Shown here: positions 16,972-24,709 of the stretch, one piece after another
How the letters are laid out: each line of letters opens with the position of its first letter
Position numbering within the stretch: position 1 is the stretch's first letter
Assembly: GCA_964520905.1 (NCBI GenBank)
Contig: CAZFQL010000014.1
Span: 40,604 to 104,603 of the forward strand
Source of the DNA: JAGVIE01 sp964520905
GTDB lineage: Bacteria > Bacteroidota > Ignavibacteria > UBA10030 > SZUA-254
DNA: 64,000 bases
Direction: 5' to 3'
Made by a program: the position numbers and the translations under genes
Notes under the pieces: generated by a model
Database searches by the model: none
Seen by the model: only the letters and a program-made list of their open reading frames with translations
Told to the model about the DNA's origin: nothing

Positions 16972-17685
16972 TCATCCATCTATCACCGCCTTAATTCTAT
17001 CTCTACACGTATGAGTTGTACAATCTTTGCAGAATGAAAATGTGTCATTGAATTCAAAAATTCCTTTTTGGCCGGAGATGATAATACCGCTGATAGATTT
17101 TAAAGGTTTCATAAGAAAACTCGAGTTCAGTTCAATATCGATATCTTCAGGGCGAAGTGTTTTAAATATTTTTTTTTGAGCGCTCATATGCCATCCACAG
17201 TACCCCGGGCTGAAACGTAAAATACCATTTTTATTATTAAAACGGCCGATTTTTCCCAAATGCTTCTCATAGAAATTTTCAACCCATTGAGCCGTTAACT
17301 CTGCGCCTTCCGATGCCGCCGCATCTAACATGGAACCGAGAGCGAGGTCATTTCTCTCAAACAGCTTAGAAATCTCGGCGCAAATACTCTCTTCAATGGT
17401 TATTGCAAAGAGGGCAAGATCATCGGATAATTTATAAATAGGTTCGACTGGAGAATCTGTCGCATTTTTACCATCCCCGACATAAACATCATCGAAATCG
17501 TGCTTGGAAATTTCCATAATAATTCCGATCGGTAGTGCGTGTCGTCGAAAGAGCAAGATCGCTTCCTGTGCAAGATCAGATGTTCGCTGATCCGGTTTTA
17601 AATGCAGTGGAATACCCTGAGCCGCTAAAACTGATCCGATCGGCGGGATAACTTCATCAACGGAAATATTGAAAATCTTTCGCAT
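16972..17685 (-). CDS. MetH activation-domain-like protein (corrinoid reactivation)
   Basis: A 238-residue protein. Its C-terminal two thirds resemble the AdoMet-binding activation domain of MetH. EGAELTAQWVENFYEKHL corresponds to the helix before the domain core, RFSPGYCGW to the RxxPGY AdoMet-binding motif, and LNSSFLMKPLKSISGIIISG to the segment after it. An additional C-terminal cysteine cluster (FCKDCTTHTCRDR) is present and could hold a metal or redox centre. The probable job is reductive methylation of Co(II) corrinoid formed by accidental oxidation of the partner protein. The ATG at 17685 overlaps the MttB-family TGA by one base, showing coupling; a TTG three bases earlier is the alternative start. 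Confidence 0.75.
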   Translation of the reverse strand: MRKIFNISVDEVIPPIGSVLAAQGIPLHLKPDQRTSDLAQEAILLFRRHALPIGIIMEISKHDFDDVYVGDGKNATDSPVEPIYKLSDDLALFAITIEESICAEISKLFERNDLALGSMLDAAASEGAELTAQWVENFYEKHLGKIGRFNNKNGILRFSPGYCGWHMSAQKKIFKTLRPEDIDIELNSSFLMKPLKSISGIIISGQKGIFEFNDTFSFCKDCTTHTCRDRIKAVIDG

Positions 17686-19142
17686 CAATTTATCTGAGGC
17701 AATTTCGACATTCCGTATTTCTGAGCTTCCTTTTCCATCAATTGGGTTAATTCCTTTTTAATATCATCCCCAAGAAGTGTCGGGTGCCATTGCTTAATCA
17801 TCTTATCTATTTCATTAGCCGCCCGCTCACTAATTGTTGTGCTTCCCTCCTCTTCCCACCTGGATCTGTTCGCCCTGCTTAGAACTTTTCCCGGATAATA
17901 TTCTTCGCCCTTGAGATATTTTAAAGTGTGGTCGGATATCAGCAGGTGTTTTTCCTTTAACAGCTCTTCGAAAATCGGTTGCGACGGAAAATCTTCTTTA
18001 GGTTCTATTCCCTTAATCATTTGCAGGGTCATGCCGCATATTTCATTGTCCACCACCAACTTTTCTAGACTGAAACAGCTTTCAAAGTCGAGCATACCAG
18101 GACCGGAGATATTATTAATACCGGCAAGCGCCGCGAGTGTTGCGCCCATCGATGATTCAAGACCAGCCTGTGCGTCAAGGTGTTTAGCATCGCTTAGACC
18201 GATGTAGGCTTGAGTGGGCAATCTGAGGTATTTTCCAATTTCGTTGTATGCACAATCAATCATCATGGTCGAGATGGAACCCATTGGTGTCGTTTCATAA
18301 CGGACATCAAAAAAAGCGGGTGATCCGCCGTATAGAATCGGTGTTCCGGGGTTAACTATCTGGCTCATCACTAAGCCGCTGAGTGTTTCCGCCGTATGCT
18401 GAATAAGTGTGCCTACAAGAGTCACCGGCGACATGAAACCGGAAAGCGGCATTGAAATATATTCGACAGGTATTGAATATTTTGCACAGTCGATCAGGTT
18501 TTGGGATGTAACATCACTCCATTTAAGCGGCGAAGTTGGACAACATGAGAAAATTGTGAGCGGTTTTGCAGCCAGGTTTTCGATAGAACCGCGAATGGCA
18601 ACTTGTAAATCTTTCATCACCTCGAACGCTTCTATCGTGAAAGCTCCGGTCACGACAGGTTTCTCGCAGAATAGAAGACTGACATACAATCGATAACTGT
18701 CGGATATCTTTTCATGTACATCGGCTGGTACCATCGCGGTGGATTGTGAAGCGAAGTTGTTCATTTTACACATAAGCTTTACATATTGTGTGTAATCGTT
18801 CGCCAATGGTCTTCTGATCTTATTCGTTTTACCGTCAAGTATATATATTGCGGTGGAGCCGGGCGTATAGTTTACGTTGAATCCCGATAGATCGACAGCC
18901 TGATTTCCTAAAACATCATAAAGTTTAAAAGAGTGCGGCGAGGAAGCGAGAGCTTTGTCAATAATCGATTGTGTGAAGAAGACGCGATTTGTATTTTTAT
19001 CGATCGTTGCACCATGATCTGCAAGCAGCGAAAGCATCGTATTGTTGTGAATCTCAATGCCAAGTTTGCACATTATATGCCTTCCTTCGGAGATAATTTT
19101 CTCGATCAATTCATCTCCAAGAAATCGGATAGTAGGTCTCAC
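17685..19142 (-). CDS. MttB-family (trimethylamine/quaternary amine) corrinoid methyltransferase
   Basis: A 485-residue member of the trimethylamine methyltransferase superfamily. Family blocks include GRHIMCKLGIEIHN, NYTPGSTAIYILDGKT, PLTIFSCCPTSPLKWSD, TAETLSGLVMSQIVNPGTPI and LPTQAYIGLSDAKHLDAQAG. The frame is continuous with no internal TAG, so this is a non-pyrrolysine member, like the glycine betaine, carnitine or proline betaine demethylases. It should move a methyl group from an N-methylated substrate to the corrinoid protein encoded downstream; the substrate cannot be read from the sequence. The start is GTG at 19142, supported by AAAGGAA seven to eight bases upstream. First gene of the four-gene operon. 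Confidence 0.88.
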   Translation of the reverse strand: MRPTIRFLGDELIEKIISEGRHIMCKLGIEIHNNTMLSLLADHGATIDKNTNRVFFTQSIIDKALASSPHSFKLYDVLGNQAVDLSGFNVNYTPGSTAIYILDGKTNKIRRPLANDYTQYVKLMCKMNNFASQSTAMVPADVHEKISDSYRLYVSLLFCEKPVVTGAFTIEAFEVMKDLQVAIRGSIENLAAKPLTIFSCCPTSPLKWSDVTSQNLIDCAKYSIPVEYISMPLSGFMSPVTLVGTLIQHTAETLSGLVMSQIVNPGTPILYGGSPAFFDVRYETTPMGSISTMMIDCAYNEIGKYLRLPTQAYIGLSDAKHLDAQAGLESSMGATLAALAGINNISGPGMLDFESCFSLEKLVVDNEICGMTLQMIKGIEPKEDFPSQPIFEELLKEKHLLISDHTLKYLKGEEYYPGKVLSRANRSRWEEEGSTTISERAANEIDKMIKQWHPTLLGDDIKKELTQLMEKEAQKYGMSKLPQIN

Positions 19143-19450
19143 AATAAATTCCTTTCGTCTAAAATCTTCGCGGGTATTCTTTCTGAATGCCTGAATAATA
19201 TCTGAATAATTAATTTCTCTTTCAACAAATGGATCAAAAAATACCGTTTTAGCTGAAAAACAGACTTTTATGCATGATTTTGAAGTGTCGTTTCATAGAA
19301 AAAATAATTGGTGAGATTCATTATTATAAGTTATATTTAGAACCAAGACAACATCAATAAATTTTTACGCAGTTCGTTCAGATGTAATTGATTGTTTCCA
19401 GTGTCATCTTGCTTGGCATCATGAATGGATTGTAACGGATTAATACGAAG
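19143..19450. other. Divergent intergenic region, nothing recognised
   Basis: An AT-rich 308-base gap between the divergently transcribed corrinoid operon and the GHMP kinase gene. It must hold promoters in both directions. A search by eye for cobalamin-riboswitch elements (B12 box, conserved core) and for SAM-riboswitch elements found none. Confidence 0.5.
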
Positions 19451-20557
19451 TTGAAAAGCTCAATCATAAATGGAATAAAAATTTCTACCCCGGGCAGAAT
19501 TTGTCTGTTTGGAGAGCATCAGGATTATCTGAATCTCCCGGTAATCTCATGCGCTATCTCGCTTCGAATCTCAGTAAGTGGCAGCCACCGGAAAGATTCG
19601 ATCGTACATATTGAATTACCGGATATAGGCACCAGCGACGAATTTTCTCTTGACGGTTCACTTGCCTATCGTACTGAACGTGATTATCTCAGAAGCGCAA
19701 TGAATGTTATGCGCCGCGCCGGATTCACGTTCTCACTTGGATTCGATTGCATAATTCGAGGAACGATTCCTCTCAATTCCGGAACTTCAAGTTCTTCGGC
19801 GCTTGTTGTCGGCTGGATAAATTTTCTCGCAAGAATGAGTGATCAAAAGACAGAATTATCACCCGAAGAAATTGCCCGACTCGCCCATCAGGCTGAAGTA
19901 TTGGAATTCGGCGAGCCGGGCGGAATGATGGATCAATATTCCACTTCTTTAGGCGGAGCGCTTTTTGTTGAATTCTATCCTAAGCATGCAATCCAGCGGC
20001 TTCCGTCTCAACTGAAATCGTTCGTGCTGGGAGATTCATTAGAACAGAAAAATACCAAACTCGTTCTTTCACATGTGAAGAATCGGGTGCTGGATATCGT
20101 CAAGCAGATCAGCCGCAATCACCGTGGATTTTCCCTGCATACTATTTCTCTTGCTAACATCGATTGGTATCTCAGGAACTTGGATAATGAACAGCGCGAC
20201 TTACTTGTAGGTACAATCCATAATCGCGATATCACACTTGAGGCAATCAAGTTGTTTGTACAGCCTAAATTTGACGATCATAAATTCGGCGAATTATTGA
20301 ACCAACATCAATCTATACTCCGCGATATTCTGAAAATATCTACTCCGAAAATTAACCGAATGCTCGATGCCGCGATGAATGCCGGCGCTTACGGTGGAAA
20401 AATCAACGGCTCCGGCGGCGGCGGCTGCATGTTTGCTTATTCACCGGATAATTCGGAATCTGTCGCTGAAGCCATAAATCGAGCCGGTGGAAAAGCGCAC
20501 ATCGTTTACATAGATGGCGGTACACGAATAGAACATGCGGAGAGAACGCATGAATGA
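19451..20557 (+). CDS. Galactokinase-like GHMP kinase
   Basis: A 368-residue sugar kinase of the GHMP family. Motif 1 is PGRICLFGEHQDYLNLP, which resembles the galactokinase signature GRVNLIGEHTDY. Motif 2 is IPLNSGTSSSSALVVG, the phosphate-binding loop. Motif 3 is GAYGGKINGSGGGGCMFAY. The segment EFGEPGGMMDQYSTSLGG contains the catalytic Asp region. The likely reaction is ATP-dependent formation of a sugar 1-phosphate; galactose fits the downstream alpha-galactosidase, but fucose, arabinose or heptose kinases cannot be excluded. The start is TTG at 19451 with only a weak ribosome site; no ATG precedes motif 1. It overlaps the nucleotidyltransferase gene by eight bases. Confidence 0.8.
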   Translation: MKSSIINGIKISTPGRICLFGEHQDYLNLPVISCAISLRISVSGSHRKDSIVHIELPDIGTSDEFSLDGSLAYRTERDYLRSAMNVMRRAGFTFSLGFDCIIRGTIPLNSGTSSSSALVVGWINFLARMSDQKTELSPEEIARLAHQAEVLEFGEPGGMMDQYSTSLGGALFVEFYPKHAIQRLPSQLKSFVLGDSLEQKNTKLVLSHVKNRVLDIVKQISRNHRGFSLHTISLANIDWYLRNLDNEQRDLLVGTIHNRDITLEAIKLFVQPKFDDHKFGELLNQHQSILRDILKISTPKINRMLDAAMNAGAYGGKINGSGGGGCMFAYSPDNSESVAEAINRAGGKAHIVYIDGGTRIEHAERTHE

Positions 20558-21419
20558 TCCCAATATTGTTATCCTCGCCGGCGGGGTTTCTTCCCGCATG
20601 AGAAATATTCCTTCAGCATCTGCCGGACTCGATCCGATCTTGCTTAAAGAAACACGACAAAAATCTAAGTCAATGTTAGGCGTTGGAAGAGGAACTCGTC
20701 CGTTTATGGATTACATCCTCTATAACATACGGGAAGCCGGATACAAGAATGTGGTTATTGTCGTCGGAGATAAAGATACTTCTATCAGAGATTTTTACAA
20801 CCTGCATGGCGGGGCAAAACAATTCAGTGAATTAAATATCGATTACGTGACACAAATAATTCCCGATGGAAGAACGAAACCGCTCGGCACCGCCGATGCA
20901 CTGCTCACAGTGCTGCTATCAAAGCCGGGTTGGAGAGGGAAATCATTTACGGTATGCAATAGTGATAATCTCTATTCGGTTAAAGCTCTAAGATTACTTC
21001 TTCTTGATGCACACAAAAACTCAATGATCGATTATGACAGGTCGGGACTGCAATTCGATCACTCGCGCATCGAAGCATTTGCGGTTCTTCAAAAGGACGA
21101 AAACGGATTCCTGGTCGATCTTATCGAGAAACCTACTGCCGCCGATATTACTCAGATAAAGGATGATGCCGGGCGAATCGGCGTGAGTATGAATATTTTC
21201 AGGCTCTCCTACGATATGATATTCCCTTATCTCAATGCTATTCCCCTGCACCCAATGCGAGATGAAAAAGAGTTACCGCTCGCAGTGAAAACAATGGTCG
21301 AGAAATGTCCGAAATGCATGATGACCATTCCGATATCGGAACACGTTATTGATTTGACCCATCAGTCCGACATAAATCAAGTAAAAGAATATTTAGAAAA
21401 AGAATTCCCTAATTTTTAA
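20550..21419 (+). CDS. Sugar-phosphate nucleotidyltransferase
   Basis: A 289-residue protein of the NTP-transferase (GT-A-like) fold. It begins with NIVILAGGVSSRMRNIP, the nucleotide-binding loop, and has PLGTADALLTVL and VCNSDNLYS (the metal-binding Asp region), then DLIEKPTA. It would join a sugar 1-phosphate to an NTP. The start at 20550 is preferred because GGAGAG lies five bases upstream; an earlier in-frame ATG at 20535 overlaps the kinase more. The tight overlap with the kinase suggests the two act in sequence (free sugar to sugar-1-P to NDP-sugar). The nucleotide and sugar are not determined by the sequence. Confidence 0.82.
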   Translation: MNDPNIVILAGGVSSRMRNIPSASAGLDPILLKETRQKSKSMLGVGRGTRPFMDYILYNIREAGYKNVVIVVGDKDTSIRDFYNLHGGAKQFSELNIDYVTQIIPDGRTKPLGTADALLTVLLSKPGWRGKSFTVCNSDNLYSVKALRLLLLDAHKNSMIDYDRSGLQFDHSRIEAFAVLQKDENGFLVDLIEKPTAADITQIKDDAGRIGVSMNIFRLSYDMIFPYLNAIPLHPMRDEKELPLAVKTMVEKCPKCMMTIPISEHVIDLTHQSDINQVKEYLEKEFPNF

Positions 21420-21447
21420 TTGTTATGTTTGTGAATATGGAGTAAAT

Positions 21448-22449
21448 ATGAAATACTTTAGTTCCATTATCCTGATAGTTGCGGTAGTTTTTGTGCAAAC
21501 CGTTCATGCTCAAACACGAGAAGTAACCGATTTTGTCTTTTTAAAAAACGGTACTTCTGTTGTAGGTAAAATTACATCCTACATTCCGGACTCTCTTGTC
21601 AGTATAAGAACGGGAGGCGGAAGTGTTTATACTTTTAACCGTTCTCAGATTGAAAAAATACTAATGGACAATAAAACAATTTTCATGAACAAGCAGTTGC
21701 CGTTAGCGGCTCCCCAAACTAAACCAGAATCCTTACAAATAAATATTAACAAATATGCACCGCTGAAACAAACCCTGCAATCGCCTACACCCCTCAAACA
21801 AAGTATTAAACCAATTACTCCATCATTGGCAGAGATATATTTAGAACAATTAGCATCAAAGAGTAAACAACTGCGTATTACGGAAGGTATTATTTATACC
21901 TCTATGGGTGTAACATTATTGATATCAGCACAGCCTGTTACACGAGATCTCTCTGGTGAGGGTGCAGATGTACTTAAGGGTTTTCTTTATGGTTCTGGTG
22001 CTGCTATGTGTGGAATTGGTGTGTGGCAGATGTTAGCTCAAAGTGATATTGAAGATGAATATGCCAGCGTAGTCTTAATCACTGATAATAAAGAAAGAAA
22101 TAATTTAGCGCGTGATAAAATGCAACTCCTATCTGAAAAAAATTATGGTGCTACATTTACGTTGGTATGGTGGGGGCTTTCGTCAACTTATTTTTTTGTT
22201 GGGAAACCTTTGAAAATTTATGAAAGTAGAGAGATTGGCTGGTCGATAAAAACATTTAAAAAAGACAGCCCCTATAATTATGTAGTCGGCAGTCTCTTAG
22301 GAATATTAGCAATATCCAAGCTTATAATCTCGCAAGAGGATGTCATAGATCGATATGAAGAAGCTAAAGGAACAGGTCGTGATGTTGGAATACATCTCCA
22401 ATTGATGAGAGAAAATGGTATCGGACTACGAGTGCAATATAATTTTTGA
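21448..22449 (+). CDS. Exported hypothetical protein
   Basis: Not recognised as a named family. The protein of 333 residues begins with a signal peptide (residues 1-21, ending VHAQ). Next comes a short beta-rich segment TDFVFLKNGTSVVGKITSYIPDS...YTFNRSQIEKI, a pattern seen at the N-terminus of many exported proteins in Bacteroidota-like genomes. After a proline- and glutamine-rich linker (about 85-125), the C-terminal half has several hydrophobic segments (around residues 148-165, 175-192, 228-250 and 275-293), so it is probably a membrane-associated envelope protein. The ribosome site GGAG is five bases before the ATG. Base composition is more AT-rich than its neighbours. Confidence 0.6.
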   Translation: MKYFSSIILIVAVVFVQTVHAQTREVTDFVFLKNGTSVVGKITSYIPDSLVSIRTGGGSVYTFNRSQIEKILMDNKTIFMNKQLPLAAPQTKPESLQININKYAPLKQTLQSPTPLKQSIKPITPSLAEIYLEQLASKSKQLRITEGIIYTSMGVTLLISAQPVTRDLSGEGADVLKGFLYGSGAAMCGIGVWQMLAQSDIEDEYASVVLITDNKERNNLARDKMQLLSEKNYGATFTLVWWGLSSTYFFVGKPLKIYESREIGWSIKTFKKDSPYNYVVGSLLGILAISKLIISQEDVIDRYEEAKGTGRDVGIHLQLMRENGIGLRVQYNF

Positions 22450-22557
22450 CATGCATTGTTGTTACGAATCGTTTTTTTAGATAGCGTGTAAAATAATCCT
22501 GTTGTTTGCAGAGGCAGTAATGAAATATTTTACAACATATTAATTATGAGGTATATC

Positions 22558-24564
22558 ATGACGAAATATCTACAAATCTTTACAATACTTCTATTTTTAA
22601 CTACCCCGCCCCTATTTGCTCAAACAATCTATCTTGACGAGCTTGACCTCTCCGCGATGGAATGCGGGTGGGGAACGCCCGAGGCAAAGAAATCCATCGA
22701 TGGAAATCCACTCAGCGTTGGCGGACAACAATTTGATAGAGGGGTTGGAACTCATTCCGTCAGCACTTTTCTACTAAATCTGGACGGCAAAGGTAAACGC
22801 TTCACCGCATCCGTTGGGCTTGATGATGAAGTTGTTACAGGAAAAGGTACAATAAAATTTTTTGTTCTTGGAGATAAGAAAATTTTGTGGGAAAGTCCCG
22901 TCATGAAAAAAGGAGATACTCCATCCAAAATTGATGTCGATCTTGCCGGAGTGATGCTTATGGGCTTGCTCGTTACCGATGCAGGTGACGACATCGATTA
23001 CGATCATGCCGATTGGTGCGATGCTAAAATTGAATTGATGGAATATATTTCGTTGACAGACATTGTTGTAAAAACGAAAATCGAACCATACATCCTCACA
23101 CCGAAACCATCTGACTTGCCAAGAATAAACGGAGCGAAAGTTTTCGGTGTTCGACCCGGGAATCCGTTCCTCTATACTATAGCCGCAACAGGAAAACGAC
23201 CGATGACCTTCTCGGCAGAAAATCTTCCTGAAGGATTAAATCTCAATGAAGCGACTGGAATTGTAACTGGAAAAATCACTAAGGAAGGTGAATACAAAGT
23301 TACGCTCGGCGCAAAGAACGACGTTGGTGATGCGAAACGGGAACTTCGTATCAAGGTCGGAGATAAAATCTGTCTTACACCACCGATGGGTTGGAATAGC
23401 TGGAACTGCTGGGCATGCACAGTTGATGATGCAAAAGTCCGTGCATCTGCCGATGCAATGATTTCTTCCGGACTTATCAATCATGGATGGGCATACATCA
23501 ACATCGACGACTGCTGGGAAATCAAACCCGACGCGAAAGAACCGGAATTGCAGGGTGAACAGCGCGATAAAGACGGTATGATCAACACAAATAAAAAATT
23601 CCCCGACATGAAAGCGCTGGCTGATTACGTACACAGCAAAGGATTAAAAATTGGAATTTATTCGGGTCCCGGTCCGCTTACATGCGCCGGTTTCACTGCA
23701 AGTTATCAATATGAATTGCAAGATGCACAGCGATACGCTGATTGGGGAATCGATTATCTGAAATACGATTGGTGCTCTTACAGCAAGATAGCAAAAGACA
23801 GAAGTTTGCCGGAACTCAAGAAGCCCTACCAGGTTATGCGCGATGCTCTCAGCAAAGTCCCTCGTGACATTGTATACAGTTTATGCCAGTATGGAATGGG
23901 AAATGTTTGGGAGTGGGGCGAAGAAATCGGCGGAAACTGTTGGCGAACCACCGGTGACATCACCGATACATGGTCGAGCATGTCCGGCATTGGTTTCAAG
24001 CAATCGGGACACGAGAAGTATTCAGGACCCGGACATTGGAATGATCCCGATATGCTTGTTGTCGGACTCGTCGGCTGGGGACCTCAATTACATCCATCGA
24101 ATCTCACGCCTGATGAACAGTACACACACATCAGCTTGTGGTCGCTTCTTTGCTCGCCGCTTCTCATTGGCGCGGATATGAGTCGGCTTGATGATTTTAC
24201 GTTGAATCTTCTAACTAACGATGAAGTAATTGAGATCAATCAAGATCCCCTCGGTGTCCAAGCACGAAGAATTTATAATGAAGGCGGCAAACAAATCTGG
24301 ATGAAGGAAATGGAAGACGGATCGAAAGCCGTCGGACTTTTCTACCCTGATCTAAGTGACAAAAAAGAACCTGCAAGTTACTTCAGTTGGGGTGAAAAGA
24401 AATCGGCGAAGATTATATTAAAAGGAACCGACATCGGCATCAGCGGTAAGTTTAAAGTGAGAGACGTCTGGCGGCAGAAAAACCTTGGTGTTTTTGAGAA
24501 TCAATTTGAAACCGACGTGCCGTACCATGGTGTTGTATTACTGAGAGTGGCAGAAGAGAAATAA
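22558..24564 (+). CDS. Secreted GH27 alpha-galactosidase with N-terminal NPCBM domain
   Basis: A secreted alpha-galactosidase-type glycoside hydrolase. The signal peptide (about residues 1-22) ends LFAQ. A carbohydrate-binding NPCBM/NEW2 domain follows (about 25-160; MECGWGTPEAKKSIDGNPL, FDRGVGTHS), then a putative Ig-like domain (about 185-275; PFLYTIAATG...GIVTGKITKEGEYKV). The GH27 barrel begins LTPPMGWNSWNCW. The catalytic nucleophile is Asp404 in YLKYDWC and the acid/base Asp is residue 498 in HWNDPDMLVVG. The ATG at 22558 is chosen because GAGG lies six bases upstream; an ATG at 22546 is in frame. It probably releases galactose from galactosides in the periplasm or outside the cell, supplying the kinase encoded upstream. 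Confidence 0.93.
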   Translation: MTKYLQIFTILLFLTTPPLFAQTIYLDELDLSAMECGWGTPEAKKSIDGNPLSVGGQQFDRGVGTHSVSTFLLNLDGKGKRFTASVGLDDEVVTGKGTIKFFVLGDKKILWESPVMKKGDTPSKIDVDLAGVMLMGLLVTDAGDDIDYDHADWCDAKIELMEYISLTDIVVKTKIEPYILTPKPSDLPRINGAKVFGVRPGNPFLYTIAATGKRPMTFSAENLPEGLNLNEATGIVTGKITKEGEYKVTLGAKNDVGDAKRELRIKVGDKICLTPPMGWNSWNCWACTVDDAKVRASADAMISSGLINHGWAYINIDDCWEIKPDAKEPELQGEQRDKDGMINTNKKFPDMKALADYVHSKGLKIGIYSGPGPLTCAGFTASYQYELQDAQRYADWGIDYLKYDWCSYSKIAKDRSLPELKKPYQVMRDALSKVPRDIVYSLCQYGMGNVWEWGEEIGGNCWRTTGDITDTWSSMSGIGFKQSGHEKYSGPGHWNDPDMLVVGLVGWGPQLHPSNLTPDEQYTHISLWSLLCSPLLIGADMSRLDDFTLNLLTNDEVIEINQDPLGVQARRIYNEGGKQIWMKEMEDGSKAVGLFYPDLSDKKEPASYFSWGEKKSAKIILKGTDIGISGKFKVRDVWRQKNLGVFENQFETDVPYHGVVLLRVAEEK

Positions 24565-24709
24565 ATTGTAGAGTCCATTTCGTATATAGACGGATTTTTT
24601 AACTCTTCTTGTAAGAATGACAAATTTTTTGTACGTTTTGAGTCATGATAAATGATTCTGGGATATGGAGACAATTACATTTACCAACTTAATTTGATAA
24701 CGGTAATAA

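Noticed and set aside
17685..19142. Pyrrolysine-containing MttB
   Set aside because: The full-length frame has no in-frame TAG before its TGA stop, so the non-pyrrolysine group fits.
19143..19450. Cobalamin or SAM riboswitch upstream of the corrinoid operon
   Set aside because: No B12 box, conserved core or SAM-box sequence could be found by eye on the minus strand.
24568..24605. Terminator after the alpha-galactosidase gene
   Set aside because: AGTCC/GGATT followed by Ts can pair but the stem is five base pairs with a long loop, too weak to call.
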